This document shows positions 27,369 through 35,960 of a stretch of DNA of 64,000 nucleotides, piece by piece. Made by a program: the position numbers and the translations under genes. Origin of the DNA: Rubripirellula amarantea (GTDB lineage: Bacteria; Planctomycetota; Planctomycetia; Pirellulales; Pirellulaceae); NCBI RefSeq assembly GCF_007859865.1, contig NZ_SJPI01000001.1, positions 2,975,406-3,039,405 of the forward strand, written 5' to 3'. The first letter of the stretch is position 1, and each line of letters begins with the position of its first letter. Below the pieces are notes generated by a model. That model was not told the origin of the DNA. It saw only the letters and a program-made list of their open reading frames with translations, and made no database searches.

Positions 27369-28619
27369 GTGAATCGTTATCTAGCTGCATTGATGCCGTT
27401 GTTGCTTAGTGTTTGCCCGTCCGTTTCCTGGGCTGACAATTGGCCGCATTGGCGTGGGGATGGTGGAAACGGCGTGGCTGAGAACGCGAACCCACCGACT
27501 GAGTTCAGTAACGCTCGCAATGTCAAATGGAAGGTAGCTATTTCAGGCCAGGGATCTGGGTCGCCTGCGGTTTGGGAGGACAAAATTTTCGTCACTACCG
27601 GCGTGCCGGTTTCAGGTACGAAGCAAGTCAAATTTACCGTGCTGTGCATTGATCGGGCGACTGGAAAAACGCTTTGGGAGAAAGTCGCCGTTGAGGCCGT
27701 GCCGCATGAGGGGACTCACCAAACCAATGGCTTTGCTTCGGCGTCGCCCTGCACGGATGGAACCGCAGTCTATGCGTTCTTCGGTTCACGCGGCTTGTTT
27801 GCTTATTCAATCGAAGGTGAAATGCTTTGGAATCGCGACTTCGGTGACATGACAATACGAAACAATTTCGGCGAAGGGGCGTCACCAGCATTGCACGGAG
27901 ATCATTTGTTTGTGCCGTGGGATCACGAAGGCCAATCGAAATTGTACGCCGTCAATAAACTGAGCGGCGACATCGTTTGGCAGGTCGACCGTGATGAGCC
28001 GTCGAATTGGGGCACGCCTTTGGTGATTGAAAGTGAAGGGCAAGAACAAGTCATTCTCACTGGTCAAAACAAGGTCCGCGCGTACGAATTAGGCACCGGC
28101 AAACCGTTGTGGGAATGCGGCGGACAAACCGATCGACCCGCGGCCTCGCCAGTTGCCGGTGACGGTTTGGTATTTGTGGCCAGTGGATTCCGTGGTGCTT
28201 TCGTGGGCGCTTTTCGGCCAGATGGGAAAGGCGATATCGAAGGCACCGACCATGTGGTATGGACTCGCAGTCGCGATACACCGGACATTGCTTCGCCACT
28301 GCTTTCTGGTGACCGCTTGTACTACTACAAAGCGAAAACAGGCTTGCTGACCTGCGTCAACGCAAAGACCGGTGAACCATATTATTCGGCGAAGCGGATT
28401 CCTGAACTGGATACGATCTATGCGTCACCCGTGGCAGCCGGTGGATACGTTTACTTGTCCGATCGTGATGGGACCATCGTCGTGATCAAAGATGCTGACC
28501 ATTTCGAATCGGTCGCCACGAATCAGATGGGGGAAACGGTGGACGCCACCCCAGCGCCAATCGACGATCAATTGATTGTTCGTGGGTCAAAGCATTTGTT
28601 TTGTTTGCAGGCTCAGTAG
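27369..28619 (+). CDS. Exported PQQ-like beta-propeller protein
   Basis: 416 residues from a GTG at 27369, which begins a signal peptide (YLAALMPLLLSVCPSVSWA). The mature protein opens with NWPHWRGDGGNGVA, the usual start of planctomycete PQQ-repeat proteins, and contains propeller-blade motifs such as CIDRATGKTLWEK, AVNKLSGDIVWQVDRD and CVNAKTGEPYYSAK. No catalytic residues of PQQ dehydrogenases are evident; such proteins are often scaffold or sensor-like. The frame is open back to 26901 but overlaps lnt and is not protein-like. Confidence 0.88.
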   Translation: MNRYLAALMPLLLSVCPSVSWADNWPHWRGDGGNGVAENANPPTEFSNARNVKWKVAISGQGSGSPAVWEDKIFVTTGVPVSGTKQVKFTVLCIDRATGKTLWEKVAVEAVPHEGTHQTNGFASASPCTDGTAVYAFFGSRGLFAYSIEGEMLWNRDFGDMTIRNNFGEGASPALHGDHLFVPWDHEGQSKLYAVNKLSGDIVWQVDRDEPSNWGTPLVIESEGQEQVILTGQNKVRAYELGTGKPLWECGGQTDRPAASPVAGDGLVFVASGFRGAFVGAFRPDGKGDIEGTDHVVWTRSRDTPDIASPLLSGDRLYYYKAKTGLLTCVNAKTGEPYYSAKRIPELDTIYASPVAAGGYVYLSDRDGTIVVIKDADHFESVATNQMGETVDATPAPIDDQLIVRGSKHLFCLQAQ

Positions 28620-28729
28620 CATTGACCTAGCTCTTGTAGCTGGCGATGCCATTATTCTATCCCGCTCGGACAGCCCGCTTCGATTTCTCAATCCTTCTTT
28701 TCATTCTTCCACTTTCGCTGAGGATACCT

Positions 28730-29857
28730 ATGAGTCATTCCAATCCGGACCGACGTGAATTCACCAAAACGCTCTCTGCTGCTATCGCCGCTGGAATGGC
28801 GTCCGGCGGATTTTTCTCCACGGCCCCGTCGGCGAAAGCCAATGCCACGACCAACGGGAAAGTCGGTGTTGCGTTGGTGGGACTTGGGAACCTAAGCACG
28901 AATCAGTTGGCTCCCGCTCTCCAGAAAACAAAGGTCATGGAACTGCGAGGGATCGTGACGGGAACGCCTGCGAAGGCTGACAAATGGCAGCAGCAATATG
29001 GCATCGCGAAGGAGCACACGTACAACTACGACAACTACGATGAAATCGCAAACGACGACGCGATTGATGTTATCTATGTTGTGCTTCCCAACGGAATGCA
29101 CCCGGAGTACACGATTCGGGCGGCCAAAGCTGGTAAGCACGTTCTTTGCGAAAAGCCCATGGCAAATTCATCGGAAGAATGTCGTCAAATGATCGCTGCA
29201 TGCAAGGATGCAAATCGTAAGCTGGCGATCGGCTATCGCTGCCAATTTGATCCTTTCCATCGTCGCTGTATCGAATTGGCTCGAGAGCAAACCTTTGGCA
29301 AGTTGAAGTTCATCGAAGCGGGGTTTGGTTTCAAGATCGGCGATCCCAATCAGTGGCGACTCAAGTCGGCGCTTGCCGGTGGTGGCGCGCTGATGGACGT
29401 GGGGATTTACGCACTTCAAGCTTGCCGTTACCTGACCGGTGAAGAGCCGCTCGAAATTACGGCCCAGGAAACCAAGACTGACCCCGTGAAGTTTGCCGAA
29501 GTGGATGAAACCATCACATGGTCTATGAAGTTCCCCAGTGGAGTTTCGACTTCGTGCATGACCACGTATGGATTCAATGGCATCAATCAATTCACTGGAC
29601 TTTGTGATAACGGTTGGTTCGGTCTCGATCCCGCGTTCAGTTACGCACCTCCGCAACCCAAGTCCAGCAATCCATCGCAAGCAAAGCTAGACCTTGATCC
29701 TGTTGATCAGTTCGCCGCCGAGATGGATGCTTTCGCCCGTTGCGTCCTTCACGATGAACCTTCAAGCGTTCCGGGTGAAGAAGGACTGCGAGATTTAGTC
29801 GCCATCGAAGCGATTTACGAATCAATTCGAACTGGCAAAGCAGTCAGCCTCGCGTAG
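28730..29857 (+). CDS. Gfo/Idh/MocA family oxidoreductase, exported (Tat-type)
   Basis: 375 residues from the ATG at 28730. A twin-arginine-type leader (PDRREFTKTLSAAIAAGMASGG) implies export of a folded, cofactor-loaded enzyme. Rossmann domain: VGVALVGLGNLSTNQLAP at about 45-62; the catalytic CEKPMA segment near 140; second domain with GGGALMDVGIYALQACRYL near 225. It resembles glucose-fructose oxidoreductase, which keeps NADP tightly bound in the periplasm. The likely substrate is a sugar or sugar derivative. The cluster of exported enzymes around it fits polysaccharide breakdown. Confidence 0.9.
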   Translation: MSHSNPDRREFTKTLSAAIAAGMASGGFFSTAPSAKANATTNGKVGVALVGLGNLSTNQLAPALQKTKVMELRGIVTGTPAKADKWQQQYGIAKEHTYNYDNYDEIANDDAIDVIYVVLPNGMHPEYTIRAAKAGKHVLCEKPMANSSEECRQMIAACKDANRKLAIGYRCQFDPFHRRCIELAREQTFGKLKFIEAGFGFKIGDPNQWRLKSALAGGGALMDVGIYALQACRYLTGEEPLEITAQETKTDPVKFAEVDETITWSMKFPSGVSTSCMTTYGFNGINQFTGLCDNGWFGLDPAFSYAPPQPKSSNPSQAKLDLDPVDQFAAEMDAFARCVLHDEPSSVPGEEGLRDLVAIEAIYESIRTGKAVSLA

Positions 29858-29864
29858 CACTACT

Positions 29865-29884
29865 CACTGAGTTCTCACTCGGTG
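29865..29884 (+). terminator. Possible weak terminator after the oxidoreductase gene
   Basis: Hairpin CACTGAG-ttctca-CTCGGTG (one T-G pair) followed by TTTC, eight bases after the stop. Stem and T-tract are short, so this is tentative. Confidence 0.3.
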
Positions 29885-29945
29885 TTTCAAGTGAAGCATC
29901 TCTCAGTGGCTAGGCAAGCCAATGGGCTCCTTTGCCGGAAACGGA

Positions 29946-30002
29946 CCAACGGAAGGTTGGATGCCAATTGATGGAACTGCTAGCGGGCAATCCAACCGTT
30001 GG
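29946..30002. promoter_or_regulatory. Long imperfect stem-loop between genes
   Basis: Left arm CCAAC-ggaa-GGTTGGAT-GCC (29946-29965) pairs with right arm GGC-a-ATCCAACC-GTTGG (29986-30002), giving 16 paired bases with a four-base bulge and a loop of about 20. It lies about 100 bases before the next start codon and is not followed by a T-run, so it looks more like a leader RNA structure or operator than a terminator. Confidence 0.4.
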
Positions 30003-30050
30003 CATCATGGTTGCATCGTTTTTGTGACGTAGCCTCGGGCGGAATCGCAA

Positions 30051-30069
30051 TGGGATCCACTAGATCCCA
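30051..30069. repeat. Perfect hairpin TGGGATC/GATCCCA
   Basis: Seven-base arms with a five-base loop (cacta), 29 bases before the next start codon; a CCCTTTTT tract follows at 30077-30084. Could act on translation or transcription of the following membrane protein gene. Confidence 0.4.
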
Positions 30070-30098
30070 CCGTCACAGCCCTTTTTAAGGAAAATGTC

Positions 30099-30599
30099 AT
30101 GAGTACCAGCACCAACAATCCCGTGCAGGTTCAGGCGAACGAGCCTGATGCGCACCTAGTCGCACGCCATTTCCGCACAGGCGTGCGGTTGTTGCTCTCC
30201 CTATCGTTGATCGCGACTATCGTTTGCTTGTTCTTTCTTCAAGAAGCGGCTTACCTCGCTGCGATCCCAATTCCGTTGTTGTATGCGGTGCTTGCGTTCA
30301 CCAACTATCTCGAGATGCGATCACGGGCATCCCAACTACGTCCTTCAAAGTCGTCCGGTATCGGTCGAGAAGAAATCGAAGTCGATATCGAAACGGTTGG
30401 CGTTGTGACGTTATTGAAAGTGTTCGGAGTCTTAGCAATCGGAAGTTTCATCGTTGCCGCATCGTTCTTTGACTGGAAAATGGTAGGGATTGGCGCAACC
30501 GCTTTGTTCTTCCTGGTGATCCTCATTCAAATGCCATTCTTGCCACTGTATTTCAGCGAAGCAGAACGCGATGAGCTTCGAAAGGTGCGGAAGTCGTGA
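30099..30599 (+). CDS. Small multi-pass membrane protein
   Basis: 166 residues. Two hydrophobic pairs: about 28-70 (LLLSLSLIATIVCLFFL and YLAAIPIPLLYAVLAF) and about 108-150 (VVTLLKVFGVLAIGSFIVAA and MVGIGATALFFLVILIQ), giving four predicted helices with a charged cytoplasmic loop between. No family recognised. The ATG follows a purine-rich AAGGAAAATG stretch, a fair ribosome-binding site, unusual in this window. Confidence 0.72.
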   Translation: MSTSTNNPVQVQANEPDAHLVARHFRTGVRLLLSLSLIATIVCLFFLQEAAYLAAIPIPLLYAVLAFTNYLEMRSRASQLRPSKSSGIGREEIEVDIETVGVVTLLKVFGVLAIGSFIVAASFFDWKMVGIGATALFFLVILIQMPFLPLYFSEAERDELRKVRKS

Positions 30600-30996
30600 G
30601 GGAATCTAACGAAAATAAGGCGGCTAGGTCGAATTCTGCGCAACATGATCCACAACAACGCGAGTCATCAAAACACGCTCGCGTGGGGCCTTTCATTTGA
30701 CGACTGACGAGTAGGGCCCTAAGAATGTTAGGAACGATGTTTGCAGGGCGTACGATGCCGCAGACCTTGGGTCGTACCAGCGAATAATTCAAGACCTGCC
30801 CAGCGCAACCGCATTGCGCAATTAGCATCAGACACCCGACAAAAGGTGTCGAACAACAGACACTCGACAAGAGTCACCGGCCAACAAGCAGCAAGGATAT
30901 CGCTACCGTTCGAACTTACCTTCGTTGCATTGTTAGGCACGTGCTCTCATCGATCATTGATCACTTCACTTCCCTAGTAGTAGAGGCAATCAAGTC
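30600..30996. other. Noncoding region with two small hairpins
   Basis: About 400 bases without a convincing gene. Two perfect hairpins lie close together: GCGCAA-ccgca-TTGCGC at 30803-30819 and GACACC-cgacaaaa-GGTGTC at 30831-30850. They could mark a leader or small RNA upstream of the PDZ gene; nothing else was seen. Confidence 0.4.
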
Positions 30997-32214
30997 ATGT
31001 GGGCCAAACTTACGCTCGTACCTTTCTGTATTTTGTTCTGTACGTTCGTGCAGACGTCGTTTGGACAAGACGTCGCCTCGGAGTTCTTTAACAATCATGG
31101 AAATGCCCGCCTTGGGATTGAGGTCACTGACAGTCCTGGCATTGGAGTCCGGGTCGGCGTCGTCGCGATCGGGGGACCGGCCGACTACAGCGGTGTTCGG
31201 CCGGGTGACTATGTGTTGAGAGTCAACGGGAAACCGATTGATAAACCGGAAGACCTGATCGAAGCCGTTCGTGCCGAAAGTCCCGGGGGTGAAGTGGTAA
31301 TCACTGTTTGGCATGACGGCCAGGCATCCGACCGCAAGATTGTGTTGGCTACCGCTGACAGGATGAACCATCGAAATGATCGAGCTTGGCTCGGTGTCAC
31401 TTTGGAAGCTAGCGAAGGTCCGGGTGCCGATGGAACCTCAGGTGCCAAAATCGAACAAGTCATTCCGGGTAGTCCAGCAGCCCAATCAAATTTGAAAGCG
31501 GGTGACGTAGTCGTGGCCATCAATGGAATCAACGTTAAATCGTCAAAGGACTTGGTCACCGCTGTCGAAGGTCTCAAACCAGGGGAAACGGCAACATTGA
31601 AATTAGCGGGTGATCCCGAAAGAGAACGTCAGATCACGCTCGGTTCGGTTGCCAACTCACCGCCTCTGTTTAGCTATCGCATGCCAATCCCTGAGCTCAA
31701 CGACGAAGCGCCAGATTCGTTTTCGCCTCCGACTGCGTGGCGCGACGAGATCACAGATTTGCGTCGCCAAGTGCAAGAACTACGCAAGGCAATTCTCAAC
31801 GATAAAGTGGATCGCCCAGGCGAACAACGTGGTGAAGATGACCAACATGATCAAGACGAAGAACGTAATCACGACGAGGAACGTGATCAAGACGAAGAAC
31901 TTGGTTCTGACTCATCTCAACCCAACGTCGATGACTCGTCGAGCACCCATGCGGACCGCGATGATTATCACCTAGTCGTTCACCGCCCATTGCGTCGTGG
32001 TAATCGTGCCCACGCTCACTATCCTACGCCGGCTTATCGGTATTCGTATGGCTATCAACCAAATTACGGCTACTGGTACAACTACGAATCAGCACTCCCC
32101 TATTCCAGCTACTACCGTTCGCCGCCCGTCTACCGTCAATACTACCGACGTTACTATCGACCTAGCGTGCGAGTCTACGTTGGCCCCGTCGGCGGCGGCT
32201 ACTACTACCGATAG
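30997..32214 (+). CDS. Secreted tandem-PDZ protein with acidic and Tyr-rich tails
   Basis: 405 residues. Signal peptide (LTLVPFCILFCTFVQTSFGQ), then two PDZ domains (about 38-118 with GGPADYSGVRPGDYVLRVNG; about 128-212 with IEQVIPGSPAAQSNLKAGDVVVAINGI). No HtrA protease domain. Next a short coiled coil (TDLRRQVQELRKAIL), an acidic repeat of DQDEERNHDEERDQDEE type (about 275-300), and a Tyr-rich C-terminus of some 75 residues (YRYSYGYQPNYGYWYNYES and SYYRSPPVYRQYYRRYY). The combination suggests an extracellular or wall-associated adaptor. The AA usage in the tail is unlike its neighbours. Confidence 0.83.
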   Translation: MWAKLTLVPFCILFCTFVQTSFGQDVASEFFNNHGNARLGIEVTDSPGIGVRVGVVAIGGPADYSGVRPGDYVLRVNGKPIDKPEDLIEAVRAESPGGEVVITVWHDGQASDRKIVLATADRMNHRNDRAWLGVTLEASEGPGADGTSGAKIEQVIPGSPAAQSNLKAGDVVVAINGINVKSSKDLVTAVEGLKPGETATLKLAGDPERERQITLGSVANSPPLFSYRMPIPELNDEAPDSFSPPTAWRDEITDLRRQVQELRKAILNDKVDRPGEQRGEDDQHDQDEERNHDEERDQDEELGSDSSQPNVDDSSSTHADRDDYHLVVHRPLRRGNRAHAHYPTPAYRYSYGYQPNYGYWYNYESALPYSSYYRSPPVYRQYYRRYYRPSVRVYVGPVGGGYYYR

Positions 32215-32217
32215 CTC

Positions 32218-32265
32218 GTACAGCCGACACTTGGTACAGCCGACACTTGGTACAGCCGACACTTC
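32218..32265. repeat. 16-bp tandem repeat, three copies
   Basis: GTACAGCCGACACTTG repeated exactly twice and a third time with one change, just after the PDZ gene stop and between convergent genes. Noncoding. Confidence 0.8.
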
Positions 32266-32361
32266 GCGGGTGCCACCATCGTCAGGTCAAAGAGAGGTCG
32301 GGCTCTCGTCCGTTGATTGGCCAGCGTCGATCACATCCAAGTTTCAAATTCACGTCAACGT

Positions 32362-33411
32362 TCAGTTTTGCGAGTTGACTTTGATGTAGACGTCTACCGG
32401 CAGTCCGATGGGCAAGTCGGGATCGTTCTGAAGTTCGATCCAAACACGTCGGCTGTTGGTGTCGTTCCGTTCGCCAGCGAATTGACCAAACAGTTTTTTG
32501 CGGTCCATCAGAGGCTCAATCTCGATGGTTTTGCCTGATGCAATGATTCCTTCCGCGGCGTCCGAATAGATATCACAGCTCTGTCCGACAGAGATCCGTA
32601 GTGCATCAAACTCATCAATGTCTGCGACGGTACGTAGGCTTGATGTATCGGACATGACGACCAGAGGAACGGAACGATCGGGGCCTGTTAGTTCACCCGG
32701 TTCTCCGTTGATGATCATAACACGCCCGTCCGAAGGAGCGCGAACCGTACAACGGTCAAGACTGATCTGCGCGATCTGCAGTCTGGCCTCGGCCGCTCGA
32801 ACTGACGCGCTGGCGGCAAGCAGGTCATCGCTTCTTGCAGGAAGTTCAAGCGTCTCTAGTCGACCTTTGGCGGCCGATGCGGTTGCTTTTAGCGATGCAA
32901 CTTCGGCCTGCAAGTTTTCTAGCTCTCTGTTGCTGATCGCTTTGTTTTTCGACAACTTGACGCCCCGTTGATAGTTCTTGGTGGCGGCATCAAGCCGAGC
33001 GATGATCGCATCGTGTTCGTGTCGGGCGGTTTCGATTTCTGAAGGACGGAAACCGTTCTCTAGCCGCTGTTTCTTTGCGAGTTCAAGTTGCAGCATTGCA
33101 TTGGCAAGATTGCGTTCATGCACATAACGTTCGGAATCGAGTTCAATCAACACATCGCCTTGGCGAACCCACTGTCCTTTGGACACGGCGACTCGTGAAA
33201 TCTGTTCGGTGATCCTGGCAAGAATCTCGACTAGTTCCGTCCGCCCTTCAATAATGCCGGCCGCGCGAATGGTGTCGTACCGCTGCACGTGGTTGGCGAG
33301 CTTCGCAGTTGCCGGTTCGCGATTGAGCACAACGATGCGACGATTCTCGACCATCAGAAGTACTGGTCCGAAAATGACCGCAACCAAAATTGCAATTTGA
33401 ATTTGCCTCAT
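32362..33411 (-). CDS. devB: DevB-like HlyD-family adaptor
   Basis: 349-residue membrane-fusion subunit of a DevBCA-type exporter. N-terminal anchor (IQIAILVAVIFGPVLLMV), barrel-sandwich strand AGIIEGRTELVEILARI, a long hairpin coiled coil (about 95-210), second half motif VRAPSDGRVMIINGEPGE, and a beta-barrel end. In cyanobacteria DevBCA exports glycolipids with TolC; here the neighbours are polysaccharide genes. The start overlaps the ATPase stop by four bases (ATGA). Confidence 0.88.
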   Translation of the reverse strand: MRQIQIAILVAVIFGPVLLMVENRRIVVLNREPATAKLANHVQRYDTIRAAGIIEGRTELVEILARITEQISRVAVSKGQWVRQGDVLIELDSERYVHERNLANAMLQLELAKKQRLENGFRPSEIETARHEHDAIIARLDAATKNYQRGVKLSKNKAISNRELENLQAEVASLKATASAAKGRLETLELPARSDDLLAASASVRAAEARLQIAQISLDRCTVRAPSDGRVMIINGEPGELTGPDRSVPLVVMSDTSSLRTVADIDEFDALRISVGQSCDIYSDAAEGIIASGKTIEIEPLMDRKKLFGQFAGERNDTNSRRVWIELQNDPDLPIGLPVDVYIKVNSQN

Positions 33412-34193
33412 TTGAACTGCCCGTTTTCAATTTCGCAAATTCGATCAGCATACTTAATGATCCGTGGATCATGCGTAACAACGACGGTGGCCGAGTTGGT
33501 GTCGGCGATCAGTTCCTTTAGCAGTTCCATGACTTCCTGTCCCGACTTCCCATCGAGCGCTGCGGTGGGCTCATCCGCAAGAATTAGGTTCGGGCTCGTG
33601 ATGACCGCTCGCGCAAGCGCGACGCGTTGGCATTGCCCAGGACTCATTGCCGATGGCAAATGATGACGGTGGAATTCTAAGCCGACACGTTTAAGTAACT
33701 CAGCCGATCGTGTTCTGGCGTCGGCAAGGCTGTGGCCTTGCAACGTTAGCGGCACCGCGACGTTATCCTCCGCAGAGATCCCTCGGATCAATTGAAATCT
33801 TTGAAAGACGAATCCAATGTAGTTGCGACGTACCTTGGTTCGTTCCTGAACGTTCATTTGGTCGACGCGATGCTCGGCGATGGTGACTTCTCCCGAGTCG
33901 CTCTCGAGCAGGCATCCCATGATCGAAAGCAGCGTGCTCTTACCACTTCCCGATGGACCGGATAAAAACACGCACTCGCCTGAGTCAGCATAGAAGTTCA
34001 CTCCGTCAAGAACCGATCGTTTCTCTCCGCCAATCGGGTACGACTTGCGAACTTGGTTCGCTGTCAAAATCCGAGTTTGACCTAAACCCGTTGGTGGGAC
34101 TCTAGTTCCCAGGGATGTTAGGTTTGCGTCCAACGCGTTCTGCTGCGTCGAAAAGTGTTGAAAGGCATCCTTGAGACTTAATTTGTCAGCCAT
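33408..34193 (-). CDS. devA: DevA-like ABC ATPase with atypical signature
   Basis: 261 residues. Walker A GPSGSGKST at 79-87, Q-loop FVFQRFQL, Walker B LILADEPTAALDG at 203-215, H-loop VVTHDPR. The signature reads MSPGQCQR at 183-190 instead of LSGGQQQR: the first Gly is Pro. This signature contacts ATP across the dimer and is normally strict, so hydrolysis may be altered, although DevA-family proteins show some variety here. A 40-residue N-terminal extension precedes the ATPase fold. Four bases separate its ATG from the DevC stop. Confidence 0.88.
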   Translation of the reverse strand: MADKLSLKDAFQHFSTQQNALDANLTSLGTRVPPTGLGQTRILTANQVRKSYPIGGEKRSVLDGVNFYADSGECVFLSGPSGSGKSTLLSIMGCLLESDSGEVTIAEHRVDQMNVQERTKVRRNYIGFVFQRFQLIRGISAEDNVAVPLTLQGHSLADARTRSAELLKRVGLEFHRHHLPSAMSPGQCQRVALARAVITSPNLILADEPTAALDGKSGQEVMELLKELIADTNSATVVVTHDPRIIKYADRICEIENGQFK

Positions 34194-34196
34194 GCT

Positions 34197-35324
34197 TTAT
34201 CCCTGCAAAACAGTATGAGGGTCAACGCGGCGGATGCGCAGATAAGGCAGTGCCGAAGCGCAGAGGCAGATGAAGAAAACTAACCCTGCACTAGCAAAGT
34301 ATAAGCCAAGCGGAATTTCGATCGCCGCTCGAGGCGTGCTGAAGAAGTGACGGATCAGGATCGTTATCACGACCCCGATGGCAATCCCCAGACTCGCAAC
34401 GACGGTCGACTGGGCAGCGAGCAGGAGAATGATTTCACTTTCACTTGATCCGATTGCCTTAAGCGTTGCAAACTCGCTGATGCGATCCAACACCATTGCG
34501 TACAGCGTTTGTGCCACCATCACGAGTCCGACAAGCAAACCCAGAAACGTTGCCGCGCCAAAGCTCAGGCCGATGCCAGTTCGAGTCAGCCAAAAATGAA
34601 TACTGGTTGCCGCATACTGCTCAGCGGGAACGGCAGTCACATCTTTCAGCCGACGACGGATCTCTTCGCAAACATCGTTTGCGTCAATGCCCGGTTGAAG
34701 GCGGACAAGGAAGTACGAGGCCAACGATGGGTCACCACCTGAGAAATTGATAGACCGCTCGTAGTCGGTAAACACGTACGGCGTGACGAGAAAACTTAGC
34801 AGGCCATGGCTCTTACCGGAGATCCTTGCTCGCTGCCCGCCGATCTCGCGAATCTCTCCGATGTCAGGCTCGAACAGCTTTTCATCATCACATTGGTCAA
34901 CGATGACACTATTGCGGTACGTTAACGCGTCACTAGGACCTTCGACGATGTCGTAAGCGCGGCCAAGGTCCGAACCTTCGGCGACCCCGACGACCATGAC
35001 GCCTTCGAAATTTCCATCAGGCAACGAGATTTCTGAAAACGCGATTCGCATCGGTTCCGCTCTCTCCACTCCGGGGACGCTTCGGATGCGGTGGATCCAG
35101 CGTTCCGGAATGCCGTGAGGAAAGTCCACATTGTGCATCCCTTGATGGCCGACCCAGATATCAGCATTGCTGCGATCAACTAGCAAGCTTGCTTTTCGAA
35201 TCAGTCCAAAGAAAAGCCCGCCTTGGATGTTGACCAATACGACCGAAAAAATGACCCCGATCAAGCCAGCGATCAGCTTGCCGCGATCGTGAAACAGAGT
35301 GCGGAACGCAATATTCCAAAGCAT
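34197..35324 (-). CDS. devC: DevC-like FtsX permease
   Basis: 375 residues. First helix LIAGLIGVIFSVVLVNIQGG, an extracytoplasmic domain (about 45-235; VDRSNADIWVGHQGMHNVD), then three helices with cytoplasmic DRISEFATLKAIGSSESEI and the end RIRRVDPHTVLQG. These are hallmarks of the DevC branch of FtsX permeases. Read with DevA and DevB it forms an exporter; no TolC gene is in view. The gene order permease-ATPase-adaptor (transcribed) is as in many devBCA relatives. Confidence 0.88.
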   Translation of the reverse strand: MLWNIAFRTLFHDRGKLIAGLIGVIFSVVLVNIQGGLFFGLIRKASLLVDRSNADIWVGHQGMHNVDFPHGIPERWIHRIRSVPGVERAEPMRIAFSEISLPDGNFEGVMVVGVAEGSDLGRAYDIVEGPSDALTYRNSVIVDQCDDEKLFEPDIGEIREIGGQRARISGKSHGLLSFLVTPYVFTDYERSINFSGGDPSLASYFLVRLQPGIDANDVCEEIRRRLKDVTAVPAEQYAATSIHFWLTRTGIGLSFGAATFLGLLVGLVMVAQTLYAMVLDRISEFATLKAIGSSESEIILLLAAQSTVVASLGIAIGVVITILIRHFFSTPRAAIEIPLGLYFASAGLVFFICLCASALPYLRIRRVDPHTVLQG

Positions 35325-35440
35325 GACACTCTGCGCGGTCGGAATGAAGTGAGGACTGAAACGCCATTGGAGTGGTATCGGTTATTCCATCAACAAACTT
35401 CATTCCGTTTGTAGCGAGTCGAGATCCAGGTGTAGAGATA

Positions 35441-35935
35441 TTACTTGTTTTTTGCCTCAAGCTTCTTCAGTCGATATTCAAGGTCGTTGACCCGTTCATT
35501 CAAACGGAGCACCAATTGCCGCAGTTCTGTATCGTTAATTGCCGGGTTAGACGACAAGGGTTCACGGATCCGGTTGGGTTGTTTCAGGAATGGATTTTCA
35601 TCGTCGGGTTCTGCAGGGACAAATGCCTTCAATTGAAGCAAAATATCGTTGATTTGCCGATCGATGCCTGATCGAGTTGGATGCTTCTCTCCTAGGTTTG
35701 ATCGAGTTCGACGTAAGTTGCGAAGCTCTTCCGCCAAGGCTCGTCCGTGATCGGTCAGCAGTGCGGACGCAGGAACGCCGTCTTCCGGTTGCGATTTTCG
35801 ATCTGAGTATTCGACATCAGAGCCTTGCAGACGAGGCGATTGCGATTGCACCGATGACATACCGTGAATCGATATCAGCAGAAGCATCGCAATGGCAACG
35901 CTAGCAGCAGATTGTTGCGGACAAGAACGTTTCAT
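35441..35935 (-). CDS. Secreted coiled-coil protein
   Basis: 164 residues from the ATG at 35935 (the frame extends 11 codons upstream). Signal peptide (SVAIAMLLLISIHGMSSVQS), a polar stretch, a helix (GRALAEELRNLRRTRSNL, about 65-85), and a C-terminal coiled coil (LRQLVLRLNERVNDLEYRLKKLE). No family recognised. Sits between DUF218 and the exporter, probably co-transcribed, so may assist export. Confidence 0.7.
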   Translation of the reverse strand: MKRSCPQQSAASVAIAMLLLISIHGMSSVQSQSPRLQGSDVEYSDRKSQPEDGVPASALLTDHGRALAEELRNLRRTRSNLGEKHPTRSGIDRQINDILLQLKAFVPAEPDDENPFLKQPNRIREPLSSNPAINDTELRQLVLRLNERVNDLEYRLKKLEAKNK

Positions 35936-35960
35936 CAGATTGGCACCAAGGGGAGAATGA

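Noticed and set aside
30741-30977. A 78-residue plus-strand frame in the noncoding region before the PDZ gene
   Set aside because: Contains the hairpins and has no recognisable protein feature.
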